Origin: Halalkalibacterium ligniniphilum
GTDB taxonomy: Bacteria > Bacillota > Bacilli > Bacillales > Bacillaceae_D
DNA length: 64,000 nt
NCBI RefSeq assembly: GCF_000334155.1
Contig: NZ_ANNK01000087.1
Location: forward strand, 1 to 64,000
Reading direction: 5' to 3'
Below are positions 55,526 to 64,000 of the stretch, one piece after another. The notes under the pieces were generated by a model. The model was not told where the DNA came from. It made no database searches and saw nothing but the letters and a program-made list of their open reading frames with translations. Position 1 is the first letter of the stretch. Each line of letters begins with the position of its first letter. A program made the position numbers and the translations under genes.

Positions 55526-56347
55526 ATGACAATTGAATTGGGTATACTCGGAGCGCATGTCCCAAGTATTTGTCATCGTGAAAATGTACCTGACTTTCAA
55601 CAAAAAATGGTAGCACAAATGGATGAGCTGGCTGGGACGATTAAAGACCTTAAACCAGATGCAATCGTTCTTGTTTCCTGCCACTGGATTTCAACCTTTC
55701 ACCATTATGTTGATGCTTCACCCGTTCATAAAGGGGTTTTAACCGCTTTTGAATGCCCTGATATTATTTCAGACGTCTCGTATCATTATCCTGGCGATCA
55801 AGAGCTTGGTGAAGCTCTAGTTATGGCTGGAAAGCATGCACGTTTGCCAGTGATTGCTGTCAATGACCCAACCTATGTATGGGATTACGGTACAGTTGTT
55901 CCACTGCGTTATTTTGTTCCGAATGAGGATATTCCTGTCGTAAACTTGTCCATTACAATGGCCGCAAGTCTGGATGAAACCTTTAAATGGGGACAGGAAA
56001 TTGGAAAAGTCTTGAATGCTTCGGATAAACGAATCGTTTTCGTCTTCAGTGGTGCTTTGGCTCATAACTTAGTTCGTGGACGTCACCATATGCCGACGAT
56101 TTCAGAGCAAGCATTGGATAAGCAATTTATTGACTACCTTATGAACAAAGACATGGAATCGGCGAGAGAAATGCTCCCTCAGTATGCGCGTGTTGCAGGA
56201 GTAGAAGGAGGTGGACGTCATTTAGCAATGATGTTAGGTGCCCTAGAAGGTGACTATAAACCATCGTTTCTTGGCTATGCTCAATCATCAGGTAGTGGGA
56301 ATGCCCTGATGACCTTCGAACCTGAAAAAACAAAAGAAACCGTTTAA
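55526..56347 (+). CDS. praA: Extradiol dioxygenase, protocatechuate 2,3-dioxygenase type
   Basis: 273 residues, LigB/class III extradiol family with iron(II). Histidines in LGAHVPSICH near the start and CHWISTFHHYV near residue 52 are likely metal ligands; YGTVVPLRYF and GRHHMP are family blocks. Together with PobA, the praH-type decarboxylase and the rest of the operon, it indicates 2,3-cleavage of protocatechuate giving 5-carboxy-2-hydroxymuconate semialdehyde. It is last here, whereas praA is first in the Paenibacillus operon as I recall it. Confidence 0.85.
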   Translation: MTIELGILGAHVPSICHRENVPDFQQKMVAQMDELAGTIKDLKPDAIVLVSCHWISTFHHYVDASPVHKGVLTAFECPDIISDVSYHYPGDQELGEALVMAGKHARLPVIAVNDPTYVWDYGTVVPLRYFVPNEDIPVVNLSITMAASLDETFKWGQEIGKVLNASDKRIVFVFSGALAHNLVRGRHHMPTISEQALDKQFIDYLMNKDMESAREMLPQYARVAGVEGGGRHLAMMLGALEGDYKPSFLGYAQSSGSGNALMTFEPEKTKETV

Positions 56348-56392
56348 TTGTCTCTCCCAGAAGCATTGTGTTTATGAAGATTTAATATGTAC

Positions 56393-56422
56393 AAAAAGCT
56401 TGGTAAAAAAACCAAGCTTTTT
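56393..56422 (+). terminator. Terminator of the meta-pathway operon
   Basis: AAAAAGCTTGG / CCAAGCTTTTT perfect 11-bp stem with an 8-nt loop and T-run. Confidence 0.85.
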
Positions 56423-56510
56423 GCGTCTCTTTAAAAGAAGATAATGCTTTTCCTTCTTCATACAAAAGAAAGTGTTGGAGTGAAGTGAAGAAATTTATCG
56501 TCTAATTAAG

Positions 56511-56540
56511 GGAGTGTAGCCTCGTGTACACTCCTTTTTA
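56511..56540 (+). terminator. Second terminator or attenuator before TTT 3
   Basis: GGAGTGTA / TACACTCC with an 8-nt loop and TTTTTAC after it. Could be a backup terminator or attenuate TTT 3. Confidence 0.65.
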
Positions 56541-56712
56541 CTTGCATTCAACTAGGTCTTAACAAACTTTTCCTAAAACATTCAAAAAATTAATAATCCA
56601 ATAAAAATTATGAAATAACGTTCCATATACAGGAATGGAGTTGTTTTTTGAGCAATTTATATTCACTACACTTTAAATAGGAAGAGAAAGATAACTTAAG
56701 GAGGAAAAAACG

Positions 56713-57732
56713 ATGAAAAATCAGTTAATGTGGGGTCGGAAAATTACGTTTTTAGGTGTTATTTGCTTAGTGCTTTCTTTACTTGTCGCCTGTGGTAGCA
56801 ATAAGGGAGCAACGGGTTCGGCAAATGATTCGAATGAAAGCGCTGACAATTTCCCTGAACAAGAAATTACAATTATCGTACCTTACAGTGCAGGTGGAGG
56901 GTTTGATTTAGCTGCGAGAATGCTAGCACCTTATTTAGAAAAATATTTACCTAATGATACAAGTGTCATTATTGAGAATGTCGCAGGTGGCAATGGGAAC
57001 ATCGGACTTGGAGAATTAACACGAGCAAATCCAGATGGCCATACGCTAGGTTTAATTAATCTACCGGGACATTTTACACAACAAATTTTGGGTGATGCAA
57101 GCTATGATTTAACGGAATTTGAGTATGTCGGAAATATTACGAGAACTGACTATATTGCAGCAGCTTCTCCGTCTTCAAATTATACAGAGTTATCACAGCT
57201 TCAAAATGCTGACGAAGTTCGTGCAGGTATTACAAATATTTCTTCAACAGATGGATTAGGACTTGTTGTTGCAGCAAATCATCTTGATGTGAATTTACGG
57301 ACAATCAATCACCCAGGAAGTACAGAAGCAATCTTGGCAGCAATTAGAGGAGATGTTGATATTGTTCAGCTTCCTGTTGAAAGTTTAAAAAATTATATTG
57401 ATACAGGAGATTTAGTGCCATTATGGTCTTATACGAGCGAGAGACTTGAAGAATATCCAGATTTACCAAGCATTGCGGAATTAGGATATGAAGAACTAAT
57501 TGATCTCGTCTCCTTGTATCGCGTTATTGCTGCAACGCCTAATACACCAGAGGAAAGACTTTCAATCTTACGTGATGCATTTGAGAAAGCTGTAAATGAT
57601 GAAGAGTATATTGAACAAGTGCTTGCAGCAGGCGCTACTTGGAACCCTAGTAATTATGAAGATGCGACAAATATTGCAGAAGCTTCTTTAGAAATGCTTT
57701 TACCTTATGAAGAATTAATGAGAAGTGAATAA
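56713..57732 (+). CDS. TTT 3 solute-binding lipoprotein (TctC family)
   Basis: 339 residues. Lipobox VAC after the signal peptide, then TctC blocks IIVPYSAGGGFDLAARMLAP and NVAGGNGNIGLGELTRANPD. Directly downstream of the protocatechuate pathway, so its ligand may be 4-hydroxybenzoate or protocatechuate; inference only. Confidence 0.9.
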   Translation: MKNQLMWGRKITFLGVICLVLSLLVACGSNKGATGSANDSNESADNFPEQEITIIVPYSAGGGFDLAARMLAPYLEKYLPNDTSVIIENVAGGNGNIGLGELTRANPDGHTLGLINLPGHFTQQILGDASYDLTEFEYVGNITRTDYIAAASPSSNYTELSQLQNADEVRAGITNISSTDGLGLVVAANHLDVNLRTINHPGSTEAILAAIRGDVDIVQLPVESLKNYIDTGDLVPLWSYTSERLEEYPDLPSIAELGYEELIDLVSLYRVIAATPNTPEERLSILRDAFEKAVNDEEYIEQVLAAGATWNPSNYEDATNIAEASLEMLLPYEELMRSE

Positions 57733-57772
57733 TACAGACATTTAAGACAATGAGAGGAGAGTGGAGAAAAAG

Positions 57773-59266
57773 ATGTTAGAGGCAGCCCTACCAGCACTTC
57801 TAGAATTAATATCGTGGCCAGGCATCTTATATTTAACAATTGGTGCATTGCTAGGCTTATTATTTGGAATTTTACCAGGACTTGGTGGTCCTCAGGTCCT
57901 AGCGCTTCTATTACCATTAACGTTTACGATGGATGCTGCAACAGCCTTAACATTATTGATAGGAGCCTCAGGTGCTACAGCATTTGGGGGCTCTATTACC
58001 GCAATTTTAATCAATACACCTGGAACTGCCCAAAATGCTGCGACTGTATATGATGGCTTCCCAATGACCAAGCAAGGGAAGGCAGGACAAGCAATTGGTG
58101 CGGCCGCAGCTGCTTCTGTACTTGGAGCGATATTTGGTGCAATTATTTTAACAGCAATTCTTCCAGTAGGTAGATACCTTGTTCTTGCATTTTCTTATCC
58201 TGAATATTTTATGATGGCAGTCATGGGTCTTGCCATGATTGTTGTATTATCCCAAGGTTCATTATGGAAGGGCATTATTGCAGGTGGTTTAGGATTAATG
58301 ATAGCTTTTATCGGTTACGACCCTGTATCAGGCGCTGTTCGTTATACGTTTGGAACGGATTATCTTTGGGACGGTATTCCACTCGTAACAATGCTTATTG
58401 GACTTTTCGCAATTGCGGAAGCGATATCATTATGGACTAAACAAGGATCGATTGCATCAAAGAAGGTTAATACTTCTTTAAAAGGTGTCTTTGAAGGTAT
58501 GGGGGCTGTATTTAAAAATTTTGGCTTGTTTATTAAGAGTTCAATCATCGGAACGATTATTGGCATCATCCCAGGTGTTGGTGGGGCAGTTGCGAATTTC
58601 ATTGCATATGGGCAAGCAGCGTCCACTTCAAAAAATCCAGAAAACTTCGGGAAGGGAGATGTGAGAGGGGTTATTGCACCTGAATCTGCAAATAACGCAA
58701 AAGATGGTGGTGCACTCGTACCTACTTTAATATTTGGTATTCCAGGAAGTCTAGAAATGGCCGTGTTACTTGGTGCATTAACCATTCATGGTATACAGCC
58801 AGGCCCTCGTTTAATGTTAGATAATCCCGGTATTACCCTTACTCTCATCTATGCTCTTGTACTAGCTAATATTATTGTAGGTGTTGTTGGGATCCTTTTA
58901 GCTTCACCACTAGCTCGATTAACCATGATAAAATCCGTATTTATTGCTCCGGTCATTTTGGTTCTTGCTTTGGTTGGTTCGTATGCAGCAGACGGGCGAA
59001 TTCAAGATGTTGTCGCGGCAGCGCTATTTGGTCTTATTGGTTATGCGATGATTCGGCACCATTTTTCCAGAGTTGCACTAGTCATTGCTGTTGTTCTTGG
59101 CGAAATGATGCAGCAAAGCTTTCATCAAACAATTGAGTTGCTAGGTTATTCTGGATTTTTCACTCGACCTATCACCTTATCGTTTATCATCATAACTATT
59201 ATCATTCTTGCCCTACCAATCATTAGGAGAAAGCGAGGCACAACTGATGAGAATCTCGGAGCGTAG
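57773..59266 (+). CDS. TTT 3 large membrane subunit (TctA family)
   Basis: 497 residues from ATG 57773, six bases after TGGAG. About 12 membrane segments with both canonical repeats (GILPGLGGPQVLALLLPLT; GIIPGVGGAVANFIAYGQA) and APESANNAKDGGALVPTL. A close paralogue of TctA 2 at 25015, pointing to duplication of the transporter. Confidence 0.93.
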   Translation: MLEAALPALLELISWPGILYLTIGALLGLLFGILPGLGGPQVLALLLPLTFTMDAATALTLLIGASGATAFGGSITAILINTPGTAQNAATVYDGFPMTKQGKAGQAIGAAAAASVLGAIFGAIILTAILPVGRYLVLAFSYPEYFMMAVMGLAMIVVLSQGSLWKGIIAGGLGLMIAFIGYDPVSGAVRYTFGTDYLWDGIPLVTMLIGLFAIAEAISLWTKQGSIASKKVNTSLKGVFEGMGAVFKNFGLFIKSSIIGTIIGIIPGVGGAVANFIAYGQAASTSKNPENFGKGDVRGVIAPESANNAKDGGALVPTLIFGIPGSLEMAVLLGALTIHGIQPGPRLMLDNPGITLTLIYALVLANIIVGVVGILLASPLARLTMIKSVFIAPVILVLALVGSYAADGRIQDVVAAALFGLIGYAMIRHHFSRVALVIAVVLGEMMQQSFHQTIELLGYSGFFTRPITLSFIIITIIILALPIIRRKRGTTDENLGA

Positions 59267-59753
59267 TATCTTTAGTCTGATCCTAATTGTAACAATGGGT
59301 GTATTTGTAGCTCTTTCCTTTACCTTTAACCCACAGGCAAGATTATTTCCTCTTGTAGTGGGGGGAATTACTTTTATCATGCTCATTATTCAATTTTTTG
59401 GAGATAGTGTTCCCTCGATTGCTAGACGTTTTCCTTTTTTAAGACAGGAAGGAGTGTTTTCTGCCCCTTCGAATCAGGATAAGCAAAAAAGCGAACAAGA
59501 TGAACAAGTAGAAGAAGAGCAAGCGAAAAATGAAAAGTCCCCTTGGGCAGCCGTAGCAACAATTATTTTAAGTATTGCCGGTTTTATTGTCATTCTTCAC
59601 TTCACGTCTTATTTGTTAGCTGTACTTGTTTTTTTATTTTTTGTTATCTGTATTTTAGGAAAAGAAAAGCTGATAAAATCTTTAGGAATTGCAGTGCTGA
59701 TAACTGGATTTATGTATGTTCTCTTTGATTTAATCTTAAATACTCGCTTTTAA
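59247..59753 (+). CDS. TTT 3 small membrane subunit (TctB family)
   Basis: 168 residues from ATG 59247, which overlaps tctA by 20 bases. Four hydrophobic segments and a Gln/Glu/Lys-rich loop (about 78-100) as in TctB 2. Completes the third TTT system. Confidence 0.83.
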   Translation: MRISERSIFSLILIVTMGVFVALSFTFNPQARLFPLVVGGITFIMLIIQFFGDSVPSIARRFPFLRQEGVFSAPSNQDKQKSEQDEQVEEEQAKNEKSPWAAVATIILSIAGFIVILHFTSYLLAVLVFLFFVICILGKEKLIKSLGIAVLITGFMYVLFDLILNTRF

Positions 59754-59817
59754 TACTAATACCAAAGTAGTGTTGCTTTTGCAATAAAAAAATTGCTGAA
59801 AAATTCTTGATTTTTCC

Positions 59818-59846
59818 TTTTCAACTGTTAGTGATTATGGTACGAT
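59818..59846 (+). promoter_or_regulatory. Probable thiC promoter
   Basis: TTTTCA and TACGAT with a 17-base spacer, ending about 23 bases before the riboswitch. Confidence 0.5.
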
Positions 59847-59868
59847 TTGAGAGAATACAATATATCGA

Positions 59869-59968
59869 TTGCACTAGGGGTGTCCATGAGCTGGACTGAG
59901 AGAGAAGCGCGTGTAAGCTTCTTAACCCTTCGGACCTGATCTGGATCATACCAGCGTAGGAAAGTGAT
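59869..59968 (+). ncRNA. TPP riboswitch aptamer (THI element)
   Basis: Contains the diagnostic blocks CTAGGGGTG, CTGAGAG, GGACCTGATCTGGATCATAC and ACCAGCGTAGGAAAGTG in the correct order. Binds thiamine diphosphate and controls thiC. The GGACCTG at 59932-59938 is exactly complementary to CAGGTCC at 60016-60022 in the downstream terminator, giving a simple antiterminator without ligand. Confidence 0.96.
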
Positions 59969-60012
59969 GAAACGAGAAAAATAATAGGTTACCTATTTTT
60001 TTGTTCGTATAC

Positions 60013-61903
<1,891 letters not shown>

Positions 61904-61965
61904 GAATGTTAGAATGAGGTAGCAAGAAATAAAAAAGAGACGTAAAAGGTAAATTGAAGGCGAAG

Positions 61966-61994
61966 AGACTGGCTCAAAAAAGTCAGTCTTTTTT
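61966..61994 (+). terminator. Terminator after thiC
   Basis: AGACTG / CAGTCT stem, 12-nt loop, run of six T. Confidence 0.7.
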
Positions 61995-62068
61995 CATTGT
62001 TTTAAAAGAAAACAGGTAATACGTTGTGATATGTTGAATTGTATAATAAAAAGAAAAGTTTTCAGCGA

Positions 62069-62584
62069 TTATAATAAAAGTTTGCATATACCTAAAAAAA
62101 TAAATACAAGACCAGGTAAGGAAGCCATTGATTGAAGGATCAAAGGGTTTTTTACGAAATGGCCTTGGATCATACCGAACAAGAAAGAAACAAAAAGGAT
62201 AACACCAACCAAAGGTGCTAAATAAAAAGAGCGCTCAGTAATCCCAGCTTGTAAGCCATAGCCAAGGCTATCGATATTCATGATGAGAGCAAGTGTAATA
62301 AAATAGGAGCGGGCATGAAGAGGAGGTTGATGAACCAGATTATATAGACCTAGACCGATCATCATAATACCAGCAAGTGTATGAAGAATGTATGATGGAA
62401 CGAATTCACCGATGAGGCGTCCAACACTCATTGAGAAAAAGACAATCACTGCTGAAAAGGCAGAGAGAGCTACAATATGCTGCAAAGGGATTTTTACGCG
62501 TTTAAAGCCGTATAAGAATCCAATGAAAAACCCATCAAGACTCGTTAATATAGATAGAAAAACTAGAATAATTAAGTCAAACAT
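62069..62584 (-). CDS. YtaF/MntP-like membrane protein
   Basis: 171 residues from ATG 62584 after AGGGGGT. Six hydrophobic segments arranged as two similar halves, each with an Asp-containing core (LTSLDGFFIGFLYG; LIMNIDSLGYGLQAG), the pattern of the MntP/LysE-like family to which Bacillus YtaF belongs. May export a metal ion; YtaF is linked to sporulation. Unrelated to the catabolic genes. Confidence 0.75.
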   Translation of the reverse strand: MFDLIILVFLSILTSLDGFFIGFLYGFKRVKIPLQHIVALSAFSAVIVFFSMSVGRLIGEFVPSYILHTLAGIMMIGLGLYNLVHQPPLHARSYFITLALIMNIDSLGYGLQAGITERSFYLAPLVGVILFVSFLFGMIQGHFVKNPLILQSMASLPGLVFIFLGICKLLL

Positions 62585-62726
62585 TTTGTAACCCCCTATA
62601 AAATTGGACAAAAACGATTAACTAATTTATATGTTCATCGATTTTGAATTAGTCAAGCAGATGCATAGTCAAAATCGTTCGTAATCGTTATAGTAGTAAG
62701 GGGTATGGAGAGAGGAGGAAGACATC

Positions 62727-63401
62727 ATGATACAAATAAAAGGGATATTTCTCTTTGTCTTGGTTTTGTTTCTGGCGGCATGTGGAAGTACAGAAACGGT
62801 AGAAGAGGCACCTTTAGATGAAAGTGAAAGCTCCGAGGTTGAGGTACTGACGGCAGACGAACGAACGGTCGTTGTATCAGACCTTTTTAAGGAGTCAGCT
62901 GAATCCGAGGGTACATCAGAGGAAAAGGATGCTACAGATGAGGGGGCCGCTTCCCATCAAGCTGAAGAGGAACAGCAAGCAAAGGAGCATCAAAAGAAAG
63001 AAGAAGAGGAAAATGAAACAATAGCAAACAGCAAAGAAGCACAGAAAGAAGTAGAGGGATCAAGTTCATTATTATCTAAGGGGATAAAGAAATTTGAGCT
63101 CGAACTTGAATTTATGAACGATGAGGAATGGGAATTTAAATACGAGCAAGACAAAGAAAAGCAAAAGGCTGAGATAGAAAAGGAAAATGGTGAAAAGCAA
63201 AAGATCGAAGGGGAAGAAGCGATTTCATCAATGGAGACCTTACTTTCTAACTTAACGTTTGATGAGACGACATCACCTCAAGAGGTTCAAAAAGCCATCT
63301 TTGCAACTTTAAATGTCGATGCAGCAACCATATCTAAGTTTGAATTAAAAATTGAATTTCAAAATAAAGAGAAGATTGAAGTAAAACAGGAAGTATCATG
63401 A
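62727..63401 (+). CDS. Acidic lipoprotein, YusW-like
   Basis: 224 residues. Lipobox LAAC (Cys19), a long Glu-rich low-complexity stretch (about 25-115) and a C-terminal domain (about 118-224) with KFELELEFMNDEEWEFKYE and a later similar KFELKIEFQNKEKIEV, resembling the YusW family of Bacillus. Surface-attached; function unknown. Confidence 0.7.
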   Translation: MIQIKGIFLFVLVLFLAACGSTETVEEAPLDESESSEVEVLTADERTVVVSDLFKESAESEGTSEEKDATDEGAASHQAEEEQQAKEHQKKEEEENETIANSKEAQKEVEGSSSLLSKGIKKFELELEFMNDEEWEFKYEQDKEKQKAEIEKENGEKQKIEGEEAISSMETLLSNLTFDETTSPQEVQKAIFATLNVDAATISKFELKIEFQNKEKIEVKQEVS

Positions 63402-63405
63402 CAAA

Positions 63406-63440
63406 AGGCTGGATCATACTCAGATGATTCAGCCTCTTTA
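63406..63440 (+). terminator. Terminator after the YusW-like gene
   Basis: AGGCTG-g-ATCAT pairs with ATGAT-t-CAGCCT, followed by CTTT; it also faces the minus-strand gene. Confidence 0.65.
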
Positions 63441-63447
63441 AATAGCT

Positions 63448-64000
63448 TCATTCAGAAGCATGTTCGTAAGGATTTTGATCAAAAGGAAAGGTGATTGGAT
63501 TGTAATGGTCTTGATAGGATTCATAAAAGCTCATTACTTCAAGTACATATGCCTCGCTTTTATTGTAAGCAAAAAGCGCCTTCTCTAAGTCACCATCAGC
63601 AGCACCATGATCAGCTAAGTATTTTGCAGCGGAAAATGTAGCATCGTATAAGTCAAACGGATCTGCTTTTCCATTCCCTGTCGCATCTACACCGTAGCCT
63701 TGATGTTCTGCAATAAGGGCAAGATCAGTAATATCAACATCTTCATCAATTCCTCCAACATCTGTTCCAGGATAAGTCCAGCCAACCCAGGTTCGTGGCA
63801 TGAATTGAAAGTGACCTACTGCGCCAACAGGACTCTCCAGCTGATCCATTTTTGAAAAAATCGTTTCAACCCGGTGCACAGAAGCAAGCAACTTCCACGG
63901 TATGTTATAAGTTTCCCCAGCTTCTTGATAGATCGGGATAAAGGCAGCTGGGATGTTGTGTTGTCCATAAACCGCTTTGTACGTAAAGTGACGTACTTGT
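63448..64000 (-). CDS. Lytic transglycosylase (5' part outside the window)
   Basis: At least 184 residues, open to the window end, so the N-terminus is missing. YNIPWKLLASVHRVET carries the likely catalytic Glu, followed by GAVGHFQFMPRTWVGW, DPFDLYDATFSAAKYLADHG and FAYNKSEAYVLEVMSFYESY, all typical of soluble lytic transglycosylases that cut peptidoglycan glycan strands. Probably secreted. Confidence 0.88.
   Translation of the reverse strand, partial: QVRHFTYKAVYGQHNIPAAFIPIYQEAGETYNIPWKLLASVHRVETIFSKMDQLESPVGAVGHFQFMPRTWVGWTYPGTDVGGIDEDVDITDLALIAEHQGYGVDATGNGKADPFDLYDATFSAAKYLADHGAADGDLEKALFAYNKSEAYVLEVMSFYESYQDHYNPITFPFDQNPYEHASE

Larger units (their letters stand above)
56348..56712. other. 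Gap between the meta-pathway operon and TTT 3
   Basis: 365 bases holding two terminator hairpins (listed separately) and the presumed promoter of TTT 3. No cre-like site or palindrome was recognised, unlike the other two TTT operons. Confidence 0.6.

Overview
The window is about 64 kb of AT-rich chromosome from a Gram-positive, Bacillus-like bacterium (Bacillaceae; the very acidic surface lipoproteins would suit an alkaliphile or halophile, which is an inference). The pointers are strong AGGAGG-type ribosome binding sites, frequent TTG and GTG starts, CcpA-type cre sites, lipoprotein signal peptides, a Bacillus-type single-cluster ferredoxin with a thioredoxin-reductase-like ferredoxin reductase, and a TPP riboswitch before thiC. 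No rRNA, tRNA, CRISPR array or intact insertion sequence was seen.

Layout. 1-4533: end of a 4,5-dihydroxyphthalate-decarboxylase-like gene, then nikR, a His-tailed lipoprotein, a lone CbiO/NikO-type ATPase and an MFS carrier. 4670-20835: a poorly understood catabolic cluster with a zinc alcohol dehydrogenase, a Rieske oxygenase, two mono-cupins, two LysR regulators, tripartite tricarboxylate transporter (TTT) 1, a bicupin, a EutA-like reactivase with a polyhistidine arm, an 80-residue ketol-acid-reductoisomerase-like protein, two carriers and a class II aldolase-fold enzyme. 21607-33450: a small unknown protein, LysR, UbiX, TTT 2, a cysteine hydrolase, LysR, a HAD phosphatase fused to a CTP-type riboflavin kinase, UbiD and an aldehyde dehydrogenase. 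33541-44886: an unknown protein, ferredoxin reductase, ferredoxin, a GlcG/HbpS protein, a TRAP transporter, IclR, a two-subunit Rieske dioxygenase and an aryl-aldehyde dehydrogenase. 45189-59753: three IclR regulators, 4-hydroxybenzoate 3-hydroxylase, the full protocatechuate 2,3-cleavage (pra-type meta) pathway and TTT 3. 59818-64000: thiC with its riboswitch, a YtaF/MntP-like membrane protein, a YusW-like lipoprotein and a partial lytic transglycosylase.

How it fits together. Four solute-binding-protein-dependent carriers (three TTT, one TRAP) probably import aromatic acids. Rieske oxygenases, fed by the ferredoxin/reductase pair, the prenyl-FMN decarboxylase pair UbiX/UbiD and aldehyde dehydrogenases would funnel substrates to 4-hydroxybenzoate or protocatechuate. 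The pra enzymes then give pyruvate and acetyl-CoA. Four LysR and four IclR regulators, several perfect palindromes, a 51-nt regulatory element present twice and five cre-like sites suggest substrate induction plus carbon catabolite repression.

The least explained parts are the HAD-riboflavin kinase fusion beside ubiD, and the cupin/EutA-like/KARI-like module at 5990-17832. Functions here come from reading motifs and family resemblance; no database search was run.
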